Below, piece by piece: positions 22,274 to 32,829 of a stretch of DNA of 64,000 bases. This DNA comes from Pyrenochaeta sp. MPI-SDFR-AT-0127 (taxonomy: Eukaryota; Ascomycota; Dothideomycetes; Pleosporales; Cucurbitariaceae): NCBI GenBank assembly GCA_020747015.1, contig JAGTJM010000086.1, positions 55,205 to 119,204 on the forward strand. The letters are read 5' to 3'. The first letter of the stretch is position 1. Each line of letters starts with the position of its first letter. The translations under genes and the position numbers were made by a program. Below the pieces are notes generated by a model. The model did not search any database. It was not told where the DNA came from and worked only from the letters and a program-made list of their open reading frames with translations.

Positions 22274-23710
22274 ATGCATATCCTCATCATCGGCGCCGGC
22301 ATCGGCGGACTCTCAGCAGCCGTCGCGCTCGCTCTCGCCGGCCACTCAGTCACAGTCCTCGAATCCGCGCCTGCACTCGCCGAGGTCGGCGCCGGCGTGC
22401 AGATGACGCCGAACGCGACGCGGTGGTTCTGGCGGTGGGGACTGGGGCCGGACGTTCTGCAGGCGGCGGCCGTGCCTGGGGGATTTAATGTACGGAGGGG
22501 GACGGGAGCTGATGGGAATGAGGACGGAGACGCCGGCGAGCTGCTGGGCAGGGTGGATTTGGGCGGGTTTGCGGAGAAATATGGCGCCCCTTATGTGGTG
22601 ATCCACCGTGCGGATGTTCATCAGATTTTGCATGAGCATGCCGTTCGCGCAGGGGTGAAGCTGAGGCTGGGATGTCGAGTTGTGCAATATGGGTTTGATG
22701 AGGGTTGGGTTATGTTGAAGAAGAGGGAAGGGCAGGGTGAGGAAGAGGTGATGAGGGCGGACTTGGTGGTTGCGTGCGACGGCATCGGGTCGTTTGCCAG
22801 GAGGGCGCTTCTGGGCCCGGATCCGGGACGTGGAGGCGGTGTTGCGACCGCCGTCGATGCTCCCCGTGGGAACGAAGCGGCAGAATGGCTAGAAAAGACC
22901 GGGTGGGCGGCATATCGCGCTTGGGCACCGGTCGATAAGATCAAAGCGGATCCCGAGTTGAAGGAATTGGTGGAGAAGCACGAGTGCAACTGCTGGGTGG
23001 GCCACGACGGGTTGGTCATGACGTATATGGTCAAGAACAGCAAGATCTTGAATATGGTGCTGTCACACCGAGATGATGTCGACACAAGCTATTGGACTTT
23101 GGCGCAGTACAAGGACGAGATCGGGGAGATGTTTGACGACTGGGATCCAAGATTGAAACGGTTGTTGGATGCGCGAGACGACAGAGTGCAGAATTGGCCC
23201 ATCTATCAGGCCAAGACTTTGCCGAGATGGACGAGTGAAAGAGGGAGGTTCGTCCTCATTGGCGATGCCGCGCACGCGATGTCGTTCTATCTTTCCATGG
23301 GTGTGAGCATGGCGGTGGAGGATGCGGCAGGGTTGGTTGAATGCCTTAAGTTGCTGGAGCAGCGAGGATTGCCAGGTGACAGTGCGGAAACGAACGGTGA
23401 GACGGGCCTGGGCTTTGCAATGAAGTTATTCGAGAAGGTGAGGAAGAGCAGGGCGCAATTAGTCCGAGATGCGAGCTTGCATGCCGGCAATGTTTTGCAG
23501 ATGCCGCCTGGAAGGGAGAGGGAGCAGAGGGATAGGAATTTGAGAGATGGTGGTGAATCCGCTGCTGCTGAAAGCGAAGCACAGGGCCAAAAGAAATTAT
23601 TCACTGAGGGCACTGCATATGGGATCGCAGATCGCAGGATTAGAGACTGGTGTTACGGGTATGATGTAGTTGAAGAAGTTAGGAGGGAGTGGGTGCAGAC
23701 TACTGCATAA
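22274..23710 (+). CDS. FAD-dependent monooxygenase, salicylate hydroxylase type
   Basis: Intact single exon, 478 residues. FAD ADP-binding motif ILIIGAGIGGLSAAVALALA (3-22) ending in VTVLES, where the Glu would bind the ribose; the DG motif LVVACDGIGSFARRALLG (about 165-182), which in this family contacts both FAD and NAD(P)H; and the GD motif GRFVLIGDAAHAMSFYLSMG (about 326-345) that binds the FAD ribityl chain. These define group A aromatic hydroxylases that use NAD(P)H and oxygen on phenolic or indolic rings. The usual HPxxGQG after GDAAH is replaced by MSFYLSMGVS, a variation seen in some fungal secondary-metabolism members, so the substrate should not be assumed to be salicylate. The coding sequence is clearly more GC-rich at its 5' end than the surrounding DNA. 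Confidence 0.92.
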   Translation: MHILIIGAGIGGLSAAVALALAGHSVTVLESAPALAEVGAGVQMTPNATRWFWRWGLGPDVLQAAAVPGGFNVRRGTGADGNEDGDAGELLGRVDLGGFAEKYGAPYVVIHRADVHQILHEHAVRAGVKLRLGCRVVQYGFDEGWVMLKKREGQGEEEVMRADLVVACDGIGSFARRALLGPDPGRGGGVATAVDAPRGNEAAEWLEKTGWAAYRAWAPVDKIKADPELKELVEKHECNCWVGHDGLVMTYMVKNSKILNMVLSHRDDVDTSYWTLAQYKDEIGEMFDDWDPRLKRLLDARDDRVQNWPIYQAKTLPRWTSERGRFVLIGDAAHAMSFYLSMGVSMAVEDAAGLVECLKLLEQRGLPGDSAETNGETGLGFAMKLFEKVRKSRAQLVRDASLHAGNVLQMPPGREREQRDRNLRDGGESAAAESEAQGQKKLFTEGTAYGIADRRIRDWCYGYDVVEEVRREWVQTTA

Positions 23711-24207
23711 AGTCAATCAGTGCAGGAAACAGGTTCGGAACTCGAAATGCCAGCGCCTATTATGCATTTGAGAGGCCATTCTCTGGACCTTCCAGATACA
23801 GGCAACAACAAAATCGCTTTGACAATCCACCCTAGTCTACGAACAGTTGCCGATATTCCGTTCTCAGTGACGGCATTCTTTTAAGGGAGACGTAACCCTG
23901 GTTTGAAGCAAAAACATGATAGTTCGGGTCCATACAGAGACTTGCCCTTTAAAAATACAACTTATAATTCTTCCAAATAGCGTTCCCTCCCCATCCGAAG
24001 ACGCGGGCAACTGTGCGAAAGCTGCTGCACCAGCATTTATCATACCTTGAGGAACGAAGAGACGAGAGGCTCTCTGGACGCGCGAGAAAAAGCCCTCCCC
24101 AAAAAACCTGAAACTAAAAAAAAGCAAAATTCCAACCCAAAAAGACAAAACTGAACCTTTAAATCACCTGATCAACTGCTAACAAAAAAAAAGCTCGAAA
24201 CTTGAAA
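23711..24207. other. Downstream region, no gene
   Basis: Terminator side of the monooxygenase gene followed by A-rich sequence (24100-24200). A 94-codon minus frame at 23864-24148 is low-complexity and not supported. Confidence 0.45.
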
Positions 24208-24297
24208 AACTTCAGACTTCAGACTTCAGACCTGAAGCACCAAACTGACTGATCACCTCGTGTGACTGATCACATCACCTCATGACTGATCACCACG
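24208..24297. repeat. Cluster of short direct repeats
   Basis: CTTCAGA occurs three times in tandem (about 24210-24230), closed by CCTGAAG in inverse sense. It is followed by three copies of TGACTGATCAC (about 24248, 24268 and 24286) spaced about 20 bases apart. Each copy contains the palindrome TGATCA. Confidence 0.65.
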
Positions 24298-24346
24298 GCC
24301 CCTCCATTCCCCGCCACCGCAATTGTGGCTTTTTTCCATGTCCATT

Positions 24347-24580
24347 CTACAAAGGGTAGAGTCAACAATTCTAGAGTAGCCACCAAAACTCCGCACCCAT
24401 AGAACACCATCCAACAGCGTTCAAAAGCTCTAAAAACGAAAAGTAGTATAGAAAACCACGTTTTCCTTCTACGTATCTACATCTGCAGTAGTTTTAAAGC
24501 CTGTGTAGAGAAATAGTGAACTTTCTGTCTCCTCGCTTCCGTCACGTGAGCTCTAGAATTGTTGAGACCACCCTTTGTAG
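24347..24580. mobile_element. MITE-like element, 234 bp, 30-bp terminal inverted repeats
   Basis: The first 30 bases (CTACAAAGGGTAGAG..., 24347-24376) are the reverse complement of the last 30 (24551-24580) with three mismatches clustered at positions 12-15. If the terminal TA is counted as target duplication, the repeat would begin CAAAGGG, which fits a TA-targeting Tc1/mariner-type element. The interior has no coding potential. I infer a non-autonomous element; no matching autonomous copy is in the window. Confidence 0.65.
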
Positions 24581-24596
24581 TAGGAGCACATATTTT

Positions 24597-24738
24597 CCCT
24601 TAGTCCGCCGAGTTATGCCATATCTCTGTGATGGGCTCAAATCTAGTGACTGAGTCACTCCAATCGTGGCTCTGATCTGTCTAATAGTAATAGTAATTAG
24701 CTTAATTAAAAATATAGCACAACTCGGCGGACTAAGGG
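24597..24738. mobile_element. MITE-like element, about 142 bp
   Basis: CCCTTAGTCCGCCGAGTT (24597-24614) is repeated in inverse sense as AACTCGGCGGACTAAGGG (24721-24738), with the match continuing inwards by four or five bases with one mismatch. It lies 16 bases to the right of the preceding MITE-like element. Interior AT-rich, non-coding, with GTGACTGAGTCAC forming a small palindrome (about 24647-24659). Target duplication is unclear. Confidence 0.6.
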
Positions 24739-24931
24739 ATATAAAATAAATATATGCGTTATAGCCCTCTTACGCGGAAATTAACGTACGAACTTAATAT
24801 TTACACTTCTATTTTACGTTATAATTATGCTAGTCCTATATCTCTACCTCCTTAATTATCGCTTCACTAAGCTATTCTAGCCTCTTTTTAGCCTCTACTA
24901 TATTCTCTAGTATAGTATTACGTATAATATC

Positions 24932-26505
24932 TGTTACGAACCTGTAACGAGGGCTGCGGGCGCTTATAAGTAGGAAGGTAGAAGGGATACAGGTATTAGG
25001 CGAGGCCTAAATATAAGCTAATAGTAATATATGCCCCGCAAAGTTACGTAGTCCTAGAGATCCTACGTTACGGGAATAAGATACTATAGAATACTATAAG
25101 ATCCTATATAGGATCCTCTAGGATTCTATAGGAACTATAGGACTACTAAAGTATATAGATAAGAGTAATATACCTATATAATATATTATAATTAACCTTA
25201 AGTTATTATTAAATACTACTATTTAATACTTAGAACTACTTTAACTAACTTATCTATCTCTACTTACTCTAATCTAGAAGCTACTAAGAAAGGGCTCCTT
25301 AGTAATACTAGCTACTTTATATTATAGCTACTCTACTAAGGATACTAAACCCCCCTTTTAATATTTTAATTACCCTTAAAATAAGCGATATTAAGATAGA
25401 TATAGTAATCCTTAACTCTATAAGTATTAGCCTAGAAAACCTAAAAGAAAAAGCTCCTCTAACCTATAATAGCGATTATAAGATATTAAAGTTATAGCTA
25501 CTTTAATATAATATCTACTTCTATATTAATAGATACGTAGTAGATAATAATAAAGTAGTACTTATTACTACCTATCTCGTAGGAGAAGTACTAGAATAGG
25601 TTAACCCTTATATTATAAAGTATATAGATAATAATATAATTAATATAGAAAATACTATAATATTTAAAAGCTAGGATAAGTTTAAGAAATAAATTAGTCT
25701 AGTATTTAGGCTATAAATAGAAAAACTAATTATAGAATAAGGTATTTAGATACTATAATAAAAGATATCTATAGCTAATTATACTAATAAATTCTAATAA
25801 TATACTACTATTATAGGATAGGATAATAACGTGCTAAAATATATATTTAGGTAGAGCTTAAAACTATAAGTTTAAGAAGAACTTATACGTACTAGTATTA
25901 CTATTAATATATTAGATAACCTTATAAAGGAAAGTATAAGGATTAATAATAGACTATATAAGTTAGAACTTAAAAAATAGAGTTATAGGAGGGGAAGCTA
26001 CTAACCTAATAAGAGTAAATAAAGGGATTTTATTCGCGTTAACTAAAATAACTATACTACTAGGTACTATACTTCTAATAAACTAGAACCTATATACCTA
26101 GATAATATAAATAAGGATAAGGGCTAGAAGGTAAAATACTAGAAGATAGATATAGGAAAAAATAATAAGATATACTATAATTATAGGAAGGAAGAATACT
26201 TTACTAGAAACTATAAGTAGAAGAATAAAGTTACCTAATAAATTAATATAATTAGTTAGGTTTAGGGCTAATATATAAATAAATAGGAAATAATAGGACT
26301 AATAGACTATAATACTTAGTAAAAAATACTAGAAGCTATAAGTAATAATAAGATTATCCGCCTATATAAAGATATACTACTACTCTAACTTAATAATAAT
26401 AAGGAAAATATCCTACTAAGGGAACTATACCTAGGAAATATAGTTAATAGATATCAGGACTAACTACTATAGGAAACTAGTACTATACTAATATATAGTA
26501 ACGTA
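24932..26505 (+). mobile_element. RIP-decayed Ty3/gypsy retrotransposon: left LTR and gag
   Basis: The left boundary TGTTACGAACCTGTAACG (24932) is a typical start of fungal gypsy LTRs. From about 25420 the plus strand still reads, across many TAG stops, like a retrotransposon gag: LITTYLVGEVLE*VNPYI, followed near 26170 by YYNYRKEEYFTRNYK, a CCHC knuckle in which Cys codons have become Tyr (TGT to TAT), exactly what G-to-A mutation produces. The whole stretch is extremely TpA-rich. Protease, reverse transcriptase and integrase are not recognisable to the left of 26505, where a pogo-like element interrupts the sequence. Confidence 0.6.
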
Positions 26506-28345
26506 AACACGTAGCGAGTTAGCTAACTAAGCGAGTCGGCTACCCTACTAATACCTTACACTAAGATTAGCATGTAATACAATAATATAGTAGGGTATTA
26601 ATTTAAATTATAGTTAAAGATTAAGCTATACCTAGAGTATTATTTTTATATATACACGCGTTATACCCCGCCTGTTTACACTTACTATAGCGCCCTAGAG
26701 TTAGGCGACTACCTCCTAATTAACCTCTACGTCGACGCTCCTTATAAGTAATCTACTAATTAGCCTTACGCTAGGCTATTAAATCCTCTACCTCTCCTCT
26801 TATTAAGACTCCTCCCTTCTAGATCCACTTCTTCTTACGTTATTTACGCTTATTAGCTACCTTATTAGCGCGTTTAAGGCTAGTAATCTAGTTGCGTATT
26901 AACTTATACTTATACGCTATAATTATAGCCCCCTTCTTAAGTTAATTAATAGCTTTAATAATTAATACTAGAGATAAGCTCTTATATTAGCGTACGCGAT
27001 TACGTATTAATATAGATTAAGCTTTAAATTTACGTACGTTACTTAGAGTTCTAGCTTACTAAATAGCTTCTTCTAAGGTAGTAGGTATTAGCGTATAGAG
27101 ATATATATCTAGTCTCTCTAATATAATAGCTGGATTTAATAGAATAAGCCTAGCGCCTTAGAAAGCTAAGCGAATATTAGCTAGAGTAAACGCTTATATA
27201 AAGGCCGCCTAAAAGGCTAGTAGAAACTTAAGTTTAGTAATATAGTTAATATAGTTTTAGATTAGGTCTTTAACCTAACGGCTATACGCCTTCTTTAATA
27301 GAGAGAAGCAGCTAATATTAAGAGGCTAGAGTAAGTAAGACGAATAGGCTAGTATATAGAGAGTGTAAATATTATTCTTTTTATATATCTCTTTAAATTA
27401 GGCTAAGTAGTAGCTCTTATAGCTATTAAAGATAAGTAGCCTATATACGCTAACTACGCGTATCTTTATATACTAGTTAAAGTACTCTAGCTACTAAACT
27501 CCTAAGTTATTATTTATCTAGCTATTATTACTAACTCTAACTACCTAGTTAAGTAGGAGATTCTCTTCCTTATACTAGGTAGATAAGTAATACTTAGCTG
27601 CGTAGATTAGGAATAGCGGGATTACCTATCTAGCTGCATTAATTCCCTAGATTAACGTAACCTATTTACGGTTACCTAGCTAGATTATCTTTACTCTACC
27701 CCTCCTCTTAGACCTAGTTATAATAAGTTAAGTCGTGATCTTACCTATTATAAAGCCAGCTTTATCAAAATTATATACGTCCTTATCTAGGATACTATAC
27801 TTAGCCTTTATCTCCTCTACCTACGTAAACTAGGTCTTAATTACCTCTAGATCCTTATATAAGGCTCTTTACCAGTCGTATAGCTAATTAAAATATATCT
27901 TAAGACTATCTATACGCTTAATAAAGTTCTTTAGCTAGTCTCGTCTAACCTATCTAGCCCTACGTAGACCTAGTAAAGTATTAGCTATATTACGTATAGT
28001 AGCTAGGTTAGGTAGAAATCTATATAAATCTAAATCTAATATATATCTAATAATAGCGTCCTCCTCTAGCTCTGTAAGCTTCTTTAAATTAGGAGTATAA
28101 TTATATTAGGCGCGCGTTCTAGCGCGTTAGTTATTTAGCGTTAATTTAGGGACGTAGTACGTAGAAGTAGTAGTCTAGGAGCTTTATAATTACTTCTAAT
28201 TAAGCGTAAAGATAGCCAAAGTAATATCTAATTTATTATAACTTAATTAAGTAATACGTCGTAGAGCTATTAGAGTTTAGATAGCACGCGTTAAGAAAGT
28301 TAATAGGGTGGCCAACTCGCTTAGTTAGCCGACTCGCTACGTGTT
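26506..28345 (-). mobile_element. Pogo/Fot1-like DNA transposon, heavily RIP-mutated
   Basis: Terminal inverted repeats: AACACGTAGCGAGT... at 26506 and its complement ending ACTCGCTACGTGTT at 28345, each flanked by TA, the expected target duplication. The repeats extend over about 45 bases, containing two copies of a GCGAGTYRGC motif. Size 1,840 bp. The minus strand reads as the decayed transposase: RLLIFNSYKS near 27440 corresponds to the RLLIxDGHxSH DDE-domain block with Asp, Gly and His changed. No frame longer than a few dozen codons survives. Inserted inside the gypsy relic, so it is the younger of the two. Confidence 0.8.
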
Positions 28346-29498
28346 TAAGTTATATTTATCTTAGATAACTACACTAGGCGGGATTAACTAACTAAAGTAA
28401 AGCTAATAAGGCTTAGTATATAGAAAGATAGAAGATCTCTAGGAGATCTAGGAGGGAATATAATATCCTAGAAAATAAAATCTAAACTTAATAGTCTTAT
28501 TATCCCTTACCTATAACTGCTTCTTATTATTCTAGCTGCGCTAGTATCTATCTAAAGGGAGTAGTTAGCTATAATCCTCCTACTCTTATATAAAAATAGT
28601 GAAGCCTATAGGGATTAAACCTATAACCTTTAGTAGACGCTAGAATCCTAATTATACGCTATTATAATAAGAAGATTCTTAGGAAAAGGGGTAAGTCCTA
28701 AGATAGTTAGATAGATAATAAGAGAATAGGCTTTATATAAGTAAGATATATAAAATTATATATATATAAGATATAAAGTAAGAATAAAAATACTAAGCTA
28801 AATAAGGAAAAGTAGTATATAAGAAAGGCTAAGTATAGATAATTAAGAGATACTAGTACCGAATAGAATAGAAGATAAGTAAGTAAGAAAATAAGGTTAT
28901 TAGATAAGTTATTAGAATAATTAGTATTATTAGATTAATTAGAATACTAGCTTTAAAAGAAATAGAAAGTATAAGTTAGTAGGGTAAACTAATATTAAGT
29001 ATAGGAAAGCTAGTTAAGGGGTTTCCTCTACTAGAGCTAGGAAGCTAATAACTATAAGAACTACTACTAATTATAACTAATAGCCCTAATAAGAAGGTAG
29101 CGTTTATAATATTTACTCTATACGCCTTAACTCCTAGCCTATAACTAAGTAGTTAAGTAAGTAAGAACTAAGATATTAACCTATTAGATACTATAGAGAA
29201 TACTAGGAAAGTGTATATACCTATAAGAGTAGGTATAGGCCTAGTATTTAATAGAGAGGAAGTAATAGAGTTCCTAGAAGACTATAATTAATATATAAAA
29301 AATAGAGGGCTTAATAAGAGGTAGAGGCTTTAAATCTTACTAGACTTCTATAATAAGAATTATAGTTATTTTATTAAAAGAACTACTAAGTTTAAATAGT
29401 ATAATTAGGATTCTCTCTAAGAGTTTATAAAGGAGTACTAGAAAGATAAAGATATAAGTATTGTAGGGTGTAAATAGGTGTTTAGGATTTAGGTTAGG
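28346..29498. other. RIP-decayed AT-rich repeat DNA
   Basis: TpA-saturated sequence with no surviving frame. Probably the remainder of the gypsy element or another element. Contains a tRNA-like segment described separately. Confidence 0.5.
28597..28665 (-). other. Decayed tRNA-like segment (A and B boxes)
   Basis: On the minus strand TAGCGTATAATTAGG resembles an A box and, 36 bases on, GGTTTAATCCC resembles the B box GGTTCRANNCC with one C-to-T change. The putative T arm (ATAGG, loop TTTAATC, CCTAT) pairs perfectly. The anticodon and acceptor arms do not fold well. Best read as a RIP-mutated tRNA gene or tRNA-derived SINE, possibly of Arg type, but this is uncertain. Confidence 0.3.
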
Positions 29499-29660
29499 GC
29501 TAGAATTTTTACCCCTAGAGGTAAAACCTCTTCTAACAGTAAGTTTAATAAGTAGAAATTCTTACCCCTAGGGGTAAAACCTCTTATAATAATAAGTTTA
29601 ATAAGTAGAAGTTCTTACCCTAAGGGTAGAACCTCTTATATTAGTAAGAAAATTAATAGT
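29499..29660 (+). repeat. Minisatellite, three 52-53 bp units with palindromic core
   Basis: Units start near 29501, 29553 and 29606 with TAGAA(A/G/T)TT. Each has the palindrome TTACCCCTAGGGGTAA or a mutated form, then ACCTCTT and AAGTTTAATAAG. A further ACCCCTAGGGG lies near 29731-29741. The block follows TGTAGGGTGTAAATAGG at 29462 and precedes TATATAAAGCCCGCTC (about 29815), so it may lie in the U3 region of an LTR. Confidence 0.65.
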
Positions 29661-30173
29661 AAGAAAAGGTAGGTATATAGTTATATTCCTACAGCCTTAT
29701 AACTTAGTATAGTATATAATAGCTAAGGTTATTTACCCCTAGGGGCTAAACTAGCCTAACTAAGATTTATTAGGTTATATCTAGTCCTTTATACCTAAGG
29801 GCAAGATACGCTATTTATATAAAGCCCGCTCTCCTAAATTATATTACCTTATCCTCTTAGAATACTAATAATAAAGTGTAAATCTAACTCTTAACCTATA
29901 AAGTTAGTAAAATAACCTTAAATTAGCGAAAATAATTCTACGCGAAGTAGGCTACTATCTACCTTTTAAGACGTTAAATCTATATATATTTAAGCTAAGC
30001 TATATTATTTAGTAACTATATAATTTCCTATTAATATACTTACACTAACCTAGAGTATTAGCACGAATAGACCTATAGACTATAAATATATCTAAACGTT
30101 ATATTATATATTTATATAAAATAGCGGAGTTAAACGTAAATTATAGGATAATTATCTTCTAGTCTTATATATA
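29661..30173. other. RIP-decayed repeat, possible LTR promoter
   Basis: TpA-rich. TATTTATATAAAGCCCGCTC near 29813 looks like a TATA box with start region, as in retroelement LTRs. No coding content. Confidence 0.4.
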
Positions 30174-32035
30174 ACGTATGTGAGGGGCGAGCTGCCTAGA
30201 GGGGTAAGCTGCCTACCTTACTAAGACTACACCAAAATTGCAACTTTAATTAAACATAAGACTACCAGCGTCCTTAGGGGGTATCTAGGATTAGATCCTA
30301 TAAAGCTCCATAGCTCTATAATTACTCCTTATATATGCGCGAGTTATATCCTACCTCGCTGCAGCGTCCACAGCGTCTTTAGGTAGGCTCGCCTTTATTA
30401 GCGCGCGCCCTCTTCTTTACCTTCTTCCTATTACTACGCGCTGTAAACTCCTTTAGAGTTACTAAGCGTAGGCCCTCTTTAACTATTAGAGTACCTTCCT
30501 TCTATACTCGCTTTCTTTTATATAATTTACGTTATATAGCGGCTTTATTAGCTACTTAAAGCTTAGTAATTTCCTTTTACGCTAATATAAGCTTATGCGC
30601 TATTATAGCTACACCTTTTATAACCTTTTTAAAGGCCTTAACTATTAAAGTTAGTAAGCTATTTAGGTATATTTAAATCCTTATCTTAACTAGCGTCGAT
30701 TAAGACCTAAATTCTAGGGTATTACTTAGTATTTTAGACTCCTAGGCCTCCTTATTTAGAGTAGGTAGTATTAGCGTCCGCAGCCGTACGTTAAGCTTTA
30801 ATATTACAGCCTCTAGGTTAAATAGGACTAAGCCTGCGCCTTAAAAGCTACCCTATATATTACTCTCTATAATAGTAGTGTTAAAAGCCGCTTTAAAGCA
30901 CGGTAAGAACTTAATTTTAGTAATATAGTCGATGCCCTTATAGATTAAGTTCTCAGCTTAGCGCCTATATGCCCTCTTCAAAGGCGAGAAACAGCCTATA
31001 TTAAGAGGCTATAAGAGGTGAGATAAATAAGGAGGTATATATAGAGTGATAATCTTGTTCTCCTTAAAGTAGTTCTAGAAATCGAGCGAGTCGTAGCTCT
31101 TATGGCCGTTAATAATTAGCAGGCGATAGCTGCTAATAACCCTCCTCTTTATATGCTTGTTAAAGTGCTTTAACTACTCTAGGCCGAGTTTGTTACTTAT
31201 CCAGCCGTTCTTAGAGATGGTAATAACCTAATCGTGAGGCAGATCCTCTTCCTTATACTAGGCAGAGAGGTAGTGTTTACCCTAGAAGATAATAAAGGGT
31301 AGGATTGTCCACCCCATCGCGTTGATGCCCTAGATCACTGTCGTCCACTCTTAATTACCCTGCTGCACCGATTTTGGCCGTCCTCAACGCTCTAAACCTA
31401 TAACTACCGCCCTAGTTGATATTATGCCTATTATGAAGCCTGTCTCATCGAAGTTGTAGGTGTCTTCATCTAGGATACCGTACCTGGCTTTTATATCCTG
31501 TACACGGCGAAACTAGCCTTATATAACCTTAGGATTCTCGCAGAGGGCTCTCTTATAGTCGTACTTTCGATTAAACTTAATCTTTAGCTCTAGGCGGCGC
31601 TTAATAAAAGCTTTAGGCTAGGTGTGGCTAATAGGGTCACAGTGCCGTTTAGCCAGCAACGAATTAGCTATATCCTTAAGAGTAGTAAGCCGAGGGGGAA
31701 ATCCTCGCGCGTTAAGGTTAAGCATATGCTTGATAATTACCTCCTCTTCTATCTTTAGTAGCTTTATTGAATTAGGCGTATAGTCGCGTCTAGAAGGTGT
31801 TCTAGCGCGTCGTGTACTAAGTGTTCTTCGAGGAACGTTGTAGATAGCTGTAGTACGTCTAATAGAAAGATTCACGTCTTATTTTAAAGCCTGGAGGGTA
31901 AGCTGTATCTTAGATTCGTCTGATTTTAATTGTACATTGCTACGTTAAGACATTACAACTTGTTACTGAAGTTTTGGTGTAGTCTTGGTAAGGTGGGCAG
32001 CTCGCCCCTCCGGGCAGCTCGCCCCTCACATACGT
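30174..32035 (-). mobile_element. Pogo/Fot1-like DNA transposon with complete TIRs, RIP gradient
   Basis: ACGTATGTGAGGGGCGAGCT at 30174 matches in inverse sense the right end at 32035; the inverted repeats run about 64 bases and each contains two GGGGCGAGCTGCC-type units. Both ends are flanked by TA. All differences between the two ends are C/G in the right copy versus T/A in the left copy. The minus strand encodes the transposase: 31618-31875 keeps 85 open codons with the helix-turn-helix (NLSIRRTTAIYNVPRRTLS) and CENP-B-like HTH (RGFPPRLTTLKDIANSLLA). The DDE region survives only in pieces, for example LLIINGHKSYDS near 31120 in place of LLIVDGHESH. Length 1,862 bp fits an autonomous Fot1-type element; it is now inactive. 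Confidence 0.86.
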
Positions 32036-32054
32036 TATAGGGTGTTGAAATTTA

Positions 32055-32120
32055 ATAGGGTCTTAGCAGAGTGACCGACTCGCCCGTATAACCGACTCGC
32101 CCGTGAGGTACGTTACTAGT
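32055..32120 (-). mobile_element. Orphan terminal repeat of another pogo-like element
   Basis: Bases 32069-32112 hold two GACCGACTCGCCCGT/TAACCGACTCGCCCGT units followed by GAGGTACGTTA. This is the layout of the right ends of the two pogo-like elements nearby (two subterminal repeats then ACGT-TA) but of a different sequence family. Its left partner is not found in the window, so the younger element at 30174-32035 may have inserted into it, with the rest lost or decayed. Confidence 0.45.
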
Positions 32121-32299
32121 GTTTCGGTGTCACCATGTTAATAGTATTAAATATATTAGTTAGTACTAGTCTAGGGAGATATCAGGATACTTTAAGTCCA
32201 AAGTAGGTCGAGCGATACTTTAAGGTATAAATCTAATCTCGTGGCGCTTTTAAATTCAACTAATAGACGCTATATAGCTGCGCTAGGCAACACAGTTCC

Positions 32300-32760
32300 T
32301 CGCAATCCTTACCCTAGTATATTCTAAGCTATTAATCGTCCTTATATTTAGACGTATTATTCCCGTAGCATTAGTACCACGTACCCTTAAGATACTAATT
32401 CCTATTACTACTCTTTACGCCGTCATCTATATATTCTTAATTAGCTTCTAATACTAGCTTCTATCTCCTTAGATCCTAGACTTAAAAACGTGCTCCACTC
32501 ATAGAAACGTATACTACGCTACTACCGCTCTTAATATTCTAACTAACCTCTTGCTTACTAGATAGGTCCTGCCAACTATATAGGCTCTACAGATAAAGAA
32601 AAACACGAAGCTCCTAGTCATGTCCCTGTTCGCATCGCGCGTTATAGTATGCGCAGTAGATATTAGCAGGTTTATAGCCCTTCGGCGAGCCCTTAATACT
32701 AATAACTAGATATATTAGTCCTATCCTAGTATTATTAATATTAATAAGCTAACATAGATG
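32300..32760 (+). pseudogene. Fungal rhodopsin-fold (PTH11-like) receptor, C-terminal remnant
   Basis: One plus-strand frame reads as the late transmembrane helices of the Rhodopsin_fung family with Trp/Gln-type stops: VLIFRRIIP, RTLKILIPITTLYAVIYIF, VYYATTALNILTNLLLTR*V, LPTI*ALQIKKNTKLLVM and SLFASRVIVCAVDISRFIAL. The canonical order is helix, extracellular Cys-rich loop, helix ending in LPIPVLWxL, then a loop and helix VCIVSIxRL, so topology is preserved. At least six in-frame stops, most at expected Trp positions, make it a RIP-type pseudogene. Confidence 0.62.
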
Positions 32761-32829
32761 CAGGATTCTAACTTCCTTAGGCTATCCTCGATCAGGTTAT
32801 CATCCACCTCTCCATTAACCATACAACCC

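Noticed and set aside
22346..23613. Several minus-strand frames of 70-154 codons
   Set aside because: Antisense shadows of the GC-rich monooxygenase gene with no domain content.
24740..30170. Possible novel AT-rich gene-free 'island' with a function such as a centromere
   Set aside because: Gag, zinc-knuckle and transposase traces plus TIRs explain it as RIP-mutated transposons, although RIP-rich DNA can host centromeres; nothing here specifically supports that.
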